From Gremmenia infestans (Eukaryota > Ascomycota > Leotiomycetes > Helotiales > Hamatocanthoscyphaceae), in assembly GCA_032629725.1 (NCBI GenBank), contig JAFEVB010000012.1:496001-560000 (forward strand): 64,000 nt of DNA. Direction: 5' to 3'. A program made the translations under genes and the position numbers. The notes under the pieces are model-generated. The model ran no database searches, was not told the DNA's origin, and saw nothing but the letters and a program-made list of their open reading frames with translations. This document shows positions 45,407-58,179 of this stretch, in pieces (positions within the stretch are counted from its first letter, which is position 1; each line of letters opens with the position of its first letter).

Positions 45407-46584
45407 TATGGATGCTTTGATTCGTGTTATGGTGCTATGATGCTATGCCTTTATTCTTTTTCTGGATGATTGGGTGGATGGGTAGATGGTGTGTTTTTGT
45501 TAATTTGTAAAAGAATAAGAAACAGCAGGAGGAAGATGCTAATTATTTATACACCTTGGGAAATGCTCAATTTCAGTCCTTTGGTTACTCATGAAGGTTC
45601 AATGATTATATAACGACTGGTTATTCACCGAATAACAAATCATTATACCAAGTAAAGCCTGTCCGTGATTAACACTATTCAAAGAATCGATATCTAAGTA
45701 CCTAACCTATGATTGACCCCGTTTTCATCGCTTAGCTTTGGCAATCCCTGGCCTGGATTCACGACCTCTTTCTATAATGTTTTTCTAAAGCTCTGATGTC
45801 TAGGGGAGCAAGCATGGTTCACTAATGCATTTATTAAACTTAACGTGTATTTTTAATCCTTTGATTGGGCCCCGGTCTTTTTGATAGCGTAGATGCATGA
45901 ATCCCTCCCAGCAACGTCGCTCTTTTGGTGGTTGATGATATTTCACGGGCAGATCACCCAACCGTCACGTCATATCACGAAGCAGAATACTACATCTTCC
46001 CAACCAAATTATCACAATTTTTCTTTCTCCTAATACCGTATCTTTTCAGCAACCTTCCAAGAAGCCTCCGATCCATCCGTCAATCAATCACCAGCGCCAT
46101 CCATATTACCCAGTTGTGTGTTTCATTCTTAATTACAAGTTTGCCAACCAATACACAGAAATGAAAGCAGAAAAAGAAAACCCCCATCCAGAACCAGAAA
46201 GCCAGAACCCATTCGCATCGCAATGCCCCAGAGAAACGATTGTAAAGCCACTCCTACCAGCCAGCCATGCAAGCAAAAACACCCCGTTTGCCTCGCGTCT
46301 GCTTTTTTGATTGAGGTACGACAATGAGAAATAAATGAGTAGAGGAGAGGATATCCAGCAATCAGATCCCAGCACTCCGCCAATGCAAACAACGAACCCC
46401 AGAAAACCGAAAAAAGAAATTCGAATCGAGGTAAGCGAAAAGTCGACGAAAGGCCTTACGCCGTCTGTCCCCATGATGCTCCGCTCCATACCAAGCAAAA
46501 CACCTAGTGATATCTTCCCAATTCATTTTACACGCACCGTATCATTCCACCCAATCAACCAATCATAATAGACAAGAGGTACTC
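45407..46584. other. Intergenic gap
   Basis: About 1.2 kb with an AT-rich middle. The frames at 46129-46498 (minus) and 46335-46568 (plus) lie in the 3' flank of the next gene and are not supported. Confidence 0.45.
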
Positions 46585-48295
46585 CTAACCCCAAACCGAG
46601 GCCTGCACACCGAGAGAATTCTTGCCCCAAACACCACCACTCTTGCCACCCCATCCGAGACCCACGTCCTGCTGCTGGGCGTTGTTCGGGTTGGAAGCCG
46701 CACTGGTAGTTCGGCCATCCTTCTCGGTACCCTGTCCCTCATCGTTGTTAGCAGCGGCAAAGCCGTAGCTAAGGGGGGAGGGGAGGGGAGTGGTGGAGCG
46801 TTTGTTCAGAGCGGGGTTTGGTGCTTGGGATGCACTCGGACGGGTACCAATTGGTGCTACACCAGAGCTCGTGGGCGCCTTCCCACCTTGACGTGGCGGC
46901 GATCCACCTGGTGATGATGTTGATGTTCGGCTGGACTGCTGGGCTGCAGACTCGAATAAACTGAAGCTGCTTGTTGGGTTGGAGGATGGCGACGAGGTGC
47001 TATTGGCACGGGAGCGTTGCTGTCCTGGAGCTTGACCGGTTGCTGAATGAGGCTCAGCATTTCCTTGCTGACCCTCGATCTGGTTTTGGCTCTTGTAGTG
47101 ATCGAATGCTAGTGGTGAGTGGCCCCTAATCCCAGCTGACTGGGATCCTGAGCCCTGAGTTCCTGGGCGGGGGGTTCCGTTCTCATCGAAGCCGGCATGT
47201 TCGGAGTATGACCCGTCACCATAAAGTGCGCTTCTTTGACGAGCAATCAGCTCTCTGCGTTCTTCTTCACTCATTCCGCTGCCTGGGCTCATTGTACGGT
47301 CTGGTTTGCCTCCGAGAGTAGAGACTTCAGCTATAACGTCTTATTCTAGTCAGTGACCGTTGGTATAATAGAAGAGATGTTGGGAAACTCGAATCACACA
47401 CGGCAATGGAAGGCAGAAGAATAGTATATAAAAGGGTATTGAGTGATATGTGAACCGCTGGGTACAGGATATTGATATGATGGGTGTTATTGTGATACAG
47501 AAGAGGGTGGCCTACTTCGATTGTACTGCTGCTCTTGATGGTAGTTGCGCAGCTCTCTCTCACGCTGGGCCGCCATCCTTCTCTTCGCCTGCATCACTTG
47601 TTCGGCCTCATTCGCGCCACGAGATGGTTGATGTCGCTGGCTGGCATAGAAACCTTGTACATTGGAACCCGAGAATGACCGCGCATCGCCAAAGTCGCTG
47701 CCACTGACCGAGTGGTGTCGTGGAGGACCGCTAGGAGCACCGCCCATGCGAGGATCTATAAATATTATAAGCCTTGACCCATATGGTGCTGATAGATCGC
47801 ATTACCGAATTGCTCTGGGAATGATCTGGCCGCGCCAGACATTTGCACTGAGTCGCGCCGACCAGACATACCAAACATCTTCCCACTCTTGACCAGGTTA
47901 TCAATCGCACGGTCGACCTCTGCGTGTACCCATTAGCTTCGTGATCCTCAACGTCTTCCACGTGGTAGTCCAGCATGACGCATAGCTGCATGGCCTCCTA
48001 GAGACGGGCATTCGACCCTCTAGAAAAACTTTTCACATGCCAAACATATCGCCTGCAGCCCTTCCATTTGTATAGATCGTCACGTACCCTCGATTTGTGT
48101 GCTGAACGTAGTAGAATCCTCGCGCGGGACGGCTGAACTGGCACCTGTAATGCTGGTCAATTGACATGTCCCATTGACCTCAGCCCTTAAAAAAAATTCA
48201 CCCGGAGTCAACATACCAGAACGAGCCGGCGGGGTCTGCTGTTCCCAGGTAGGCTGCGCGGCGGCTGGCCATTGCTGATTATCGTAATAAGACAT
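46585..48295 (-). CDS. Conserved ascomycete low-complexity protein, function unknown
   Basis: Five exons (48295-48217, 48144-48088, 47919-47806, 47755-47516, 47330-46585) join in frame to 411 residues. From the N-terminus: MSYYDNQQWPAAAQPTWEQQ, a Ser-rich segment, the probable structured part EVDRAIDNLVKSGKMFG (about residues 45-62), then PRHHSVSGSDFGD, FYASQRHQPSRGANEAEQVM and a charged helix AKRRMAAQRERELRNYHQEQ, then SEEERRELIARQRSALYGDG. The remaining 200 residues are Ser/Pro/Gln-rich with NPALNKRSTTPLPSPLSYGF, ending LGWGGKSGGVWG and LGVQASVWG. I recall similar proteins across filamentous ascomycetes without an assigned function. No membrane helix or signal peptide. A cytosolic or nuclear scaffold is a guess only. 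Confidence 0.85.
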
Positions 48296-51200
48296 ATTTC
48301 CAGATCAAGCTGCGTCGAAAACTGGAGCCTGCAGTGCTGATTCGAGGTATTGTAAGGAATGTATTACGACGGAAAGGCCGCAAGGAGGATTCTGTTGAGA
48401 TGAATGAAGGTTAGTCTGAGTTTCCTGACAGATCTGCCCAGGCGGAGACGTGAATGGTGTGTGTATTTGATTTGCGCGCGTAGGGAAAAAAATGTGGTAG
48501 CCGAGGAGAAATATGTCCTGACGGCGGGCGAAAGCGGCATTTGAGGGGTGAGAAATGGCAAAATCTGTCTCACTTACCAAACGAAATCCAGAGAGAGAAA
48601 AAAGGCTGGATATACACAGAAAAGAACGACCCAGGACTCGGACGACAGACAACGGGGTGGGAAGATGTCGTCGAAGGGTCAATGGAGAGAGGATATAAGG
48701 CGGGTAAGGTGTCTAGGAGGGAGGTGAGCAGGAGAGGAGAGAAAAAGGAGGAGTGGGACAAGAGACGTCCGGGAGGTGGTGAGAAAGTGGAAGTGGAAGT
48801 GGAAGTGGAGGCTTGCTTGATCAGTCAGTAGTGTACGGTAGCACTCGGTGGTTAGATTAGATTTGGGGGGTGGAGGGTATTGACAGTCTGGATTGGACAG
48901 GGCAACGGAGATGCACCCACCATACTATGATTCTTATGCACCAGCGGAGACGATGGCAATCGAGAGACCCGGACCGGGAAGGAAGGACTGAAGGAAGGAA
49001 TAGTACGGGTAGAGTAGAGTAGACAGATTATTAGTGGGCTCAGAATGGAAGTAGTGGGGTGCAACAGATGAGATGTTCTGGATGAGCAGGAGCAGGTCTT
49101 TTCTCCGGAACAATTCCTTCTCTTCTCCTTCTAGAATAGAATAATAAAAGGATCAAAAAGTATAGTATAGCATTGTACGATTACTCGTACTCGTACCTAC
49201 AAAAGGATTTCACTTCCACTCAACTATTCTCTTTCATCCCTACTCCACCACTTCACTCCTCCCCCCTCTCTCTCTCTCCTCATCTCCTTTGAATGGCCTC
49301 AATATTTACTACTCGTACCGTAATTACCATCACTGGTGGAGCTTACTCCTGCGACTGATCGGGTCTGGTGTGCGACTGACTCTCTGGCACTTTACGAAGT
49401 AGTACCTAGGTAGTGTTGACTTGCAAATTAGACAGATGCCTTTGGTGGAGTCGCTTGCCGAGCAATGATTTTGATTTTGATTAGTGCCTATATCTCTAGT
49501 TTGATACTCAATGCCCTGCTCTCATTTCCTTGGTTTTTACTCTAAATCATTACTAAATTGATTTCCGAAGTGTTTCTAGTTTTATAGGGGAGACAAGAGA
49601 TGGCACGCTTCAAAAGTATCTTTCCCCATGAAAGTTGGGGATAAGCGCGGAGCAAAAGTGGCGAGAGGGGACCAGGAAAAAGCAAACACCCGGTTACTTG
49701 TACATCTATTTATAAGCCTGAAATGCCTACAATTTTTACAAATCCAGACAAAGTGGCATCTGAAACCAGACCACAATTTGTGGTACGGTTTGAAGCTCTA
49801 TCAATGAGCCCCACGTGCTCCTATTGCTTTGCGCGGATCACTTTCTTCGCGGCAACCACCGTGCCACGAACATCTCACAAATTTATTCCCCTATCCAACT
49901 TCCTCTTCTGTCCTGTAACCTCGTTACCTGTGTGCTCCGGCGGGCACAGTACAGTACAGTACCAGCGCTGGCACATCCAGGTTCAGGCTTCCGCCTTCAA
50001 GGTTCGGGCCTTCTGAACTCTTTAAATAACACAGCCAGCCTTGCCTTCAAGATGCACGCACTCACAGACAGTACAGCACTGTCTGCACAGCGCTATCACG
50101 CACAGGAAAACTACTGTATAACGCAGGCAGCCCAGCTGCACCCCACCCTCTTCCCTCCAACCCTTCCAGGTGTTCGCACAGACACGGAGATATACCGCGG
50201 TCCAATCCCTGTATAGTTAATGGGATTTATTTTACAAACCTCCCACGCAGACGGAAATCGATTTCACGTTATCAAGTTCTATAAAACCACGTCGTACAAT
50301 ATCAAGAAGAATACCGCTATGGTACGTACTCCTGTTATACTGGGAAAGAACACTCTTCGTTCCATCTACCGAGGTCATTTTATATCCGGAATATCCGAAT
50401 ATCAAACAGCATCTCCTTTTCATCCCTTCTTTTATAGCGCATCCTTTCCATTTCGTTCTTCCCTTCAAATGAGAACTGAAGATCAATTCAATGATCATGA
50501 ATTTACAAATCTCTCCCGTCACCAGTCCCCGTTATCGCGCCCCTCTCTTTTCCTCCCAAGTCCCCGGTCTCCGTTCTCGACAGGGTGTGCAAGGCCACAT
50601 CTCTTGCCGCTGTAAGTCCAGGCCTGCCCTGCAGTTGATGGAAATCTTCAACGCTCGGGCCAGACTCTTGGACTTAGCAGAAACATTGGTGGTACATTTT
50701 GAAGAAGAGCAAAACCAAATAAAACTTTATACCCTCTGTTTCGTTTTCCCACTTGCATCAAAGTTGAAGCTGTACAGACGACACTGCACTCCGCGGATTC
50801 GGACACTGCGTCCCAGCGTCAAATATCAAGCAAATCAAGGGGCATTTTCCGCATGCTGTATCCTCCTGTATGTCTTGGGACAAGTCATCATGTACTCCAC
50901 GCTATCAGCCCAACCCAATAAATGGCCTGCATAGACATACCTATCACACACAGCTTGCATAATTCCTCATCTGGGAGTCGCACATCCCACCAAGGCTGTA
51001 CATCTAGGACCAGTAGGATGAATTCTTCATATGGGGAAGCAACGGGGATTCCGGATTACCACATCATTAATCAGTCGGCGCTGGTCGATCTGACATGTGT
51101 TGGTTGCACTGCTTTCAACGTCTTTCGTACTGCACTTCACTATGTATACTGTGACGCCACACAACACGGCATTTCCAAATTTCGATGGGCGAAAGAATCA

Positions 51201-54200
51201 GGACTCAAAGAAACCCTTCCCCACTAGTGTACTTCAGCTCAACGTATCGCGGGGCAAAAGTTCTCTCCCTTGTGGCAAGATTAATTACCACTTCCGTCAT
51301 AAGAGTATGGCCTCGAGAGAGGTTACAAGTAATGAGCAAGTGCTGGCAGGTTTCACGGCTTTACGTCACTGTGTTGTGGCAAGCTGGGCTGTTTCGTTTC
51401 GTGCGGGGTGAAGGGTTAAATTGTATGGGATTTGGCATGCATGTGAAATGTGATAGGGATGCGAGTGATGTGCCTTCATTTTGTGTTTGGCTGTCTATTG
51501 CTTTGAGAATGTCCTTCTTCCCCTCTAAAACCAAGCGGCAATCTGTTGCTTGCATTGTGTTGCTGGATTTCTTGGACTTCTGACGTCTTCTCGGCATCCA
51601 CTTCAGCTTCCCCGAAAGCTCATACAGTCCTTGCTAGAAAAGCAACACCGGTTATTCAACCTTAAATTTGAGGTTTTCGATAGTCCTCAATATGGTTGAG
51701 TAAGTTTTAGATTGAAGATGCAGTATTTATTTCCCACTGTCTTTAACTTCGGTTTAGCGGTTCTTAGGTTTTTTGCATACATCGCTTGGATATTCACCAC
51801 GGCTTCTAGTGCCTACCTAATTTGCAGAGCATTCTGAAGAGTATGGAATGTGCTATTTGCATTTGGAAACATATGATTTCACAAGCAAGGCTTGGATTAT
51901 TTCTCATCCACGGCTTTCAAAGGGGTATGTCAACGACACATAGAAGTGAGAGAGATATCATCTGCGCTTCAGCTTGAATTATGCTATGAAAGGGTCATTG
52001 CATTTAGTATGCAAGGTGTGGTAGAGAGAGGTAATGCGGGCTATATTTGTGAATTGGAAGAATGGTTTGCTGTTAAATGTCTACTTGCTGTCATTTCCCC
52101 CAAACCGCGCTCTTGGAATTCAGAGACTATTATCCGAGGAGGGATCTGATAGCAAGATACTAGCTAAGTTGGCAGTAATTTGATACTCATAAGCAGTTAG
52201 CGCGGCTAGACGCAGCTTCCTTTAGGTTCCATTTCTCAATTTTCTTAGACTTAGTCGTCACAATGATTCGGGGCGCCTTGTTCATCCCCTTTCCAGCTCG
52301 GCTATCATTAGTTGACAGATATGCTTAGCGTTCTATAAAGTGATTCACAACAAGTGTTTCGAAACACAATATCGTGGGTATAAATACCTGCTATCTTAAC
52401 TTCTTTTCGAAGCCGCATAATATGAAACCAAATGAGGCTCATACTTCACGGAGGGCAGGTCAAAGGTAGAGGGATTTCTACGACAAGCTCACTCACCTAC
52501 CACAAGGTACTTGTTGTCTAGTTCTGTGGTGCAAGCAGCTCTCAAAATCTTGGTTTCCGGGATTTCGCTTCGCTGTCAATCGCGTTACTTTGCTGTCATT
52601 TCTACCTCCTTCACGGTCGTTTGACATTCAGCTCTCGTTGGCTACATTGGCCATGAGATAAAAGGCTAGGAGATTGACTTGTCCGCATAGCTACGGTTGT
52701 CTGGTTGGACAGAGCACTTCCCCAAACCTAGGGAACCACCATATATTTAGAACCACAGGGCAGACGACGCAGCCTAGTACCATAAAATCAGCCCTAGGTC
52801 TTTTTCTTATATATCCCCCGAGACTGCTTTCGGCGAAAGCTGCTCAATACACGCTCTGCTGAGAACGAAGGAAATAATCTAGAAGGAAGAGGAACCCACT
52901 TTCTCCTTTCAAGGTTTCTTGGACTTAGAGTCAACGTCGGTCAATCTATACATTGAGGACGTTAGGACTGCTAAGGGCACGAAATGGTAAATCACTATAG
53001 GGACCATACATGGAGAGGCAACTATCTTTCTGTCAAACACGTCACGTTGGTGCGTCGACCCGTTGTCTTCATTGGTGCTTTTCGTTTGCTCATATGGGAG
53101 TCTAATGTTTGGTTAGTTCAATTCTATATCGCGTAAATTGAGCTGCTGTCAAGTGGCTTCTGTTGTCATCACAGCTGCTTGCTTGTATCGGGACATTCAC
53201 TCATCTGACACCGATATATTACGGGGAGTCTCGTAATGTTCCATCCACCAAGTCCGGTTTCTCCATTTACGGCGAATTGGCATAATTCTAGTGGGCACGT
53301 TCGACACTGATACCGACACAGACAATGCTTACGGATTTGTCTTTGGATGGTATTTGAAGGTCCAGCGAGGTAGATATAAGTTGCAAGAAGAGTTTTGCTA
53401 TTAGTGGCCCCTTGCTGTCAAGACTTCAGTTTCGGTTAAAGCATCGTCGCAACTTACCAACAAGCTTTTACCAACGTACCACTTCTGTTATACAGTCTTT
53501 TACAATGACTTTGATTTCTCAGCTCGCTCCAGACATCCTTGTACTCCTCTTGGACTCCACTTCGCAATTTGAAAATGCAACTAGGATCTCTGACGATGCA
53601 TGATTAGCTTATAGAATTTCCCTTCTATGCCTAGCACGAAGGAGAGCTTTCTGCTCAAGATATTTTGTCTTCCAGTCCGCTTTTTTTCAGCACATCTATT
53701 ATGGTGATGACTGATGTCACTTCCACAGTCCTCGATTGAAGTTCAAGTTCTAATGAATATATATCCTTTTTACGCCCACAAAGCTTAAAATTTCTCCATA
53801 AAAATATCCTGCTGATGACCCCCTCTTTCTCTCTCGCTCTCGAATTCAATTTGCTAGTGAATGTAGGTGCTCATCTGATTTTAGCAAGTATATTCCGTGT
53901 AAATATTCCTTCCTAGTCATGATTGAGTGTATGGCACGGGGTGGGGGGGGAGCGGGGTTGTCAAGTTTCACATTGCTGTCAGCCTATCCTTCCAGTTGAA
54001 TTCTATAATATCCCTTTGTCTTCCAGGATGCTTTCAATACCCAAAACACCACCACTTGGGAAGGTACCTATTTTCAGAGCCGAAATGCGCAATATACCGT
54101 GCTCCATTGCCCTTCCTAGGTCCAGTTGAAAGGCCATGTGGATGATTTTTTGGCGGTTCCAGAGCTGATCGCATATGTACCAATCTCTCTCCTACCCTTC

Positions 54201-54805
54201 CTTCCTTCTTCCTCCTTCCCTCATGTCCCGATCGCTCTTCACACGTCTCGGTAGCGACCAACTACATTATACATAATCTAACTATATGTAGTGCTTGACT
54301 CCTTCCTACGGAAGGTGTAGATGGAAACTGTGATTATAGTGTAATCGTTGAGTGGTATAAGTGCGTTTAGTGGATTTTGGGGGTTATTGATGCTTGTCCC
54401 TTTGTTTGAACAGAGGGCGGGGGTGTGGCTTCAGTGTTACTGGCATTTTCCAAGCAGAAGTTTGATTTGATTCACTTGATCGATTGAGATTCTTGCTCTC
54501 TCGCCACCACTTCAAACTAATCTTAAGGTGAGAGGAGCCGAGCTTCAACTATTCCATTTTCTCCTTTCCATATCTTCATAACCATCAACGTAAATACACC
54601 CCCACAAAGCTCACCAGAAAAAGTCCAAATGGTATAACCCGCAAACGCCATGCCCTGTTCCCTGCCATATATACACTCACCCCTCGCCGCTTTCCTCGCC
54701 CCTTTTGCTATAAGTCCAGGCCCCCATCAATTATCTATGTTCTTATTACCCTTAAACATATCCCTCCTTCATATGCAGTCCCACCTATTCATTCGTCTTC
54801 TGCAC
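48296..54805. other. 6.5-kb gene-free region
   Basis: No gene is supported. Many short frames occur (for example 49815-50216, 50220-50615, 50491-50934, 51185-51583), none with domains, start context or resolvable exons. The first 500 bp are probably the promoter and leader of the 46585-48295 gene. There are G/A-rich and CT-rich tracts and one hexamer repeat at 48786-48811. I saw no inverted terminal repeats, transposase or RNA gene. Confidence 0.5.
48786..48811 (+). repeat. GTGGAA hexamer microsatellite
   Basis: About four consecutive copies of GTGGAA lie in the A/G-rich tract upstream of the 46585-48295 gene. No function is inferred. Confidence 0.7.
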
Positions 54806-55587
54806 TCAACATTTCTCATCTCCCGTCTCCCTATCCTCAAAAAGAATCAGCCCTCCCTCCTGTCTTCCCAAGACCCTGTCCTCCTCCCTCCAAAGCATTC
54901 TGGCATACTCCCGCACACAAAGCGCACCCACACCCTGCAGACAACAAGCAGCAACCACGCCTGCAGCAAGCGCAAGCTGGGCCAGACCCACAACTCTATA
55001 GCAGTCTTCCTCGTTCCATTTCCAGGTTATGCTTGTATCGAAAGGCTCTTGCTGGAATGCTGAAGTGGAGATTGAGGGCTTTTGGGGGGAGGGAGAAGGA
55101 GGGGTTTGAGCGGTGAAGATGAGGGGGGTGGCGTAGGATGGTACGGAAGAAGGGGTGCAGAATGTGGTGGAGAGCGGGTGCAGGAGGGAGAGAAGGAGGA
55201 GGCGGGGGACGGCGCAGAGGATGGTGTCGAGGAGGAGGTAGGTTGAGAAGAAAGATATGCTGAGGGCGTGTTGCTGTTTCTTGCATTAGCAAATCAACTC
55301 TTAAAAATAGATGTAGAGTAAACAAAGTGAGAAAGGAGCGAACATACTCTCAGTGCACCAATAAATCCAAATACACTCAGAATATTCGCAAAATGCAGAT
55401 ACACGCCAAAGTTCGAGGCTAGATGGTACGGATCATCTGGGAGTTGCGCGAAGAGTAAAGAGGAGAGGACGTTGGAGGTGAGGGTTGCGAGGGCTACTGT
55501 TAATGTAACAGTTCTATTTGTTTTTATCAGCACTCGTTCCACATTCACATGCAGCTTGACAACGGACCGTGATCTTGCCAGGCCCAT
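54806..55587 (-). CDS. Four-helix integral membrane protein, function unknown
   Basis: Two exons (55587-55348 and 55273-54806) join in frame to 235 residues. The start MGLARSRSVVKLHVNVERVL precedes four predicted membrane segments: TVTLTVALATLTSNVLSSLLF; FGVYLHFANILSVFGFIGA; ISFFSTYLLLDTILCAVPRLLL, entered after the splice R|QHAL; and, after a roughly 60-residue Ser/Pro-rich loop with two cysteines, RVVGLAQLALAAGVVAACC. The tail is charged and cytosolic. This layout recalls a widespread fungal four-TM protein family that I know only as uncharacterised; the VREYAR ending after the last helix is typical of it. No enzymatic motif is visible. Confidence 0.78.
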
Positions 55588-56241
55588 GATAGAGTAAACT
55601 AATGTATTCTGTTCTATCTCTTCTTCTAGAAGGAAGAAAAAGAGACGAGCTTCGAGCTCTAGTTATGCAATGTGTTGATGATTGATCAGATATCCGGAGG
55701 TTCCGGCCGGGGCGGGCACTTAGTAACAAAGTTGTTTACTCGAACGTATGTACTTGACACGTCCGTGGATGATTAAAAACTGGATTGGATTGAGAGGTAG
55801 AAACAGGAAGCAATGAGGAAGATGGGAATAATTGTAATATAAAGAAAGAAAGCGGAATGATACGGAATGTACAATGAGCTGCGAGTAATGGGGGAGGGGG
55901 CAGGAAAGTGAAAACACCACATGATGACGTTCGGTCCTCAGACTTACTGGACCGCGTTGTACGGAGGTAAGCATGCCGCCCGAGAATGCCGAGCGACTAA
56001 GCCAGGGCAACCAATGGTGTTGCTGCTTTTCGGCTTGTTTTGCGGGGAACTGGTGCGATTTTTCTTTCGGACATAGGATATGGCATGGGTTGCTTGGTAA
56101 GCTAAGGAAATGGAGGGAGATCGGCAGCGAGTGAGGCTGAAAAGAGGCTTGCTCTTGCTGTACAGTAATAAGTTTAAGAGGGACATATCTCGGCTTGATT
56201 TCCGCCGTTGGGTGTGGGGAATCTGAGATCCGTTCTAGAGT

Positions 56242-56309
56242 TACTTCGTATTTACAACAATTCTTGCAATATCAATACGAAGTACGAAGTAATCATAATA
56301 CGAAGTAAT
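56242..56309. repeat. Cluster of direct and inverted TACGAAGTA repeats
   Basis: TACTTCGTATT at 56242-56252 is perfectly inverted by AATACGAAGTA at 56274-56284. Two further forward copies of TACGAAGTAAT follow at 56283-56293 and 56299-56309. The 11-bp arms with a 21-bp loop could form a hairpin. A related TACGGAGTA lies about 20 bp downstream. The structure may be part of a degraded miniature inverted-repeat element, but no flanking duplication was identified. Confidence 0.55.
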
Positions 56310-56486
56310 AATAATAATGCATGCATACGGAGTATTGCATCAACGAGAGAGCCCTCGCCGATGCATATGTTGATGTCCTTCGTACGGTACCACGCCAACA
56401 CGTACAATGGCGTTCTGTGTACACAGCAAAGCAAGGTTGATGAATTCGCCCGTCACCTCTCGTCTCATCTCAGCCCCCGGGACCAG

Positions 56487-56534
56487 ACAGGTGCAGGCAC
56501 AGACACAGACACAGACACAGGCACAGGCACAGGT
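56487..56534 (+). repeat. CAGACA/CAGGCA hexamer microsatellite
   Basis: A tandem array of CAGACA units, passing into CAGGCA variants, followed by a short CAAG repeat. No function is inferred. Confidence 0.75.
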
Positions 56535-58179
56535 GCAAGCAAGCAAGCCCAGTTCACTGCACGCGGGAGTGGCGTATGTACCTAGGTATGGGTCAAGTCA
56601 AAAGCCATCCAGATGCAACTAGCGATGGCCTCTCTTCTCCAGAGTTGAGACGAATTGGCTTCCCCAGATGACCGTCCAAAGAGCCTGCATATAGTATCCA
56701 CGCTACCCAAGTACAAAGAAACACGGTTGATTGCTCAAGGACAACCACGAGCCTTTTACCAAATCCTTGGTTCTTCTGCTTGGCTTTGCAATAGGCTACA
56801 ACCCACGTGCTTTCCAATGGGCTCCGACGCACGTGGTTGAACAATGAACATCTGTCAGCTCATCCTTCTCGCTTTCATGTCGCTTCATCATCCTTTCAAA
56901 TGGAAGGATTTTGAGCGTGGGAGGTAATAGACTTATGCCCAATTTTGTAGCTTTGGAGATTTGTTTGGCTAAGCTGGTGAAGTACCAAGCTTGAAACAGT
57001 TTCATGTCGATGAGCAGGGCCTGGGCTTTTAGAAACTCATCTCATGTAAAGGGGTAATACATTGCGGATGACTGCCGGTCTCTCTATGTCGTATTGGGTG
57101 GGCTACTCGTTGAATCAGGGTGAGGTGAGACTGATTTCTTCGTCTGGGCCTCAGCTGCTAAGAAGCAAAATACCTAGGTACCTATGCCTATGTACAAAAT
57201 GAGGCCGAGACCGAGAACTGCTGATATTATATTACTCCAAGAAGAATGATAGCCTTCTTTTACGGTACCCCCTTCCTCTGATCTCTTGTGATCAATGCAA
57301 CCTGGAAACCTGGAAACTGGTGATTTGTTGACTGGCTGGCCAGCGGTTATTCTCATCACAAAGAACTAATGACTTGTACCGCCTAATACCCAGATTGCAT
57401 TGGCTAGCCCGACCACAAAGAGCCATGGCTGTATACTCGTGTTATCCAGCATTTCCCGTTCTATACGGCTAAAGTAAGCAAGTCCAAAGACAGATCTGGG
57501 ATAGAGCATACGAGTAGAACGCGCATTGATATGCCTTCATACCGTTGCGTAGCTCTGACACACGCGCATCGTGACTGTGATTGTTACTATTATATTATTA
57601 TCAAGGAGGAAGAGAAATCGACGACCTTGCACTCGACAAGAGAAAGTGAAAGTTGCCTTGCCTTGCCTTGCTCCTGCCGGCAGCACATGCAACCCCTGCC
57701 GGTCCCTTGTTTAGCGCGCTAGATTACATTAGTCGAGGGCCTTCACCTCACGTCTCCGTGTTAAAGTGGAAATCCAGTATTCAGACAAAGCAATTCTGCT
57801 TTGCAGCGCACTCCTTTGCCTCGATCTTCACCCACCGAGATCACTCAAGTATCCCACTCGGCTGTAGATACACCCAGCGGCCGCCGTTGTATGCCTCCCT
57901 CCATTGCAAACCGCTTCACACGCCTGTAGCCATTCGCCAGTGCTGCTAGACGGACGTCCATTCGTTTCTGAAGGAAGTGGAATCTCACCAGCCTCACCTT
58001 GACTTGCCTTTCAATCCTCCTCGTATCGTTCGCACACAAGGAAATCACCCAATTCTACGTCTGCGGCTCGACTTGCAATCGCGTGGTGACTGAGGCATCG
58101 CGTCAACTGCGCTTTCGCCCCGTCCCTCGAGACGCTACTTACACAACCACGATTCTAAGTTATCGTGAGAGATTGATGG

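Larger units (their letters stand above)
55588..58179. other. Intergenic gap with repeats, including the leader of the Cid1-like gene
   Basis: About 2.6 kb with no supported gene. It holds a group of direct and inverted TACGAAGTA repeats at 56242-56309, a CAGACA/CAGGCA microsatellite at about 56487-56534 and CCTTG repeats near 57656-57670. Short frames on both strands have no motif. The last 300 bp are CT-rich and probably the leader of the next gene. Confidence 0.5.

Noticed and set aside
49723..51583. Series of plus-strand frames of 95-147 codons
   Set aside because: Overlapping frames without motifs, signal peptides or splice logic; composition looks like intergenic DNA.
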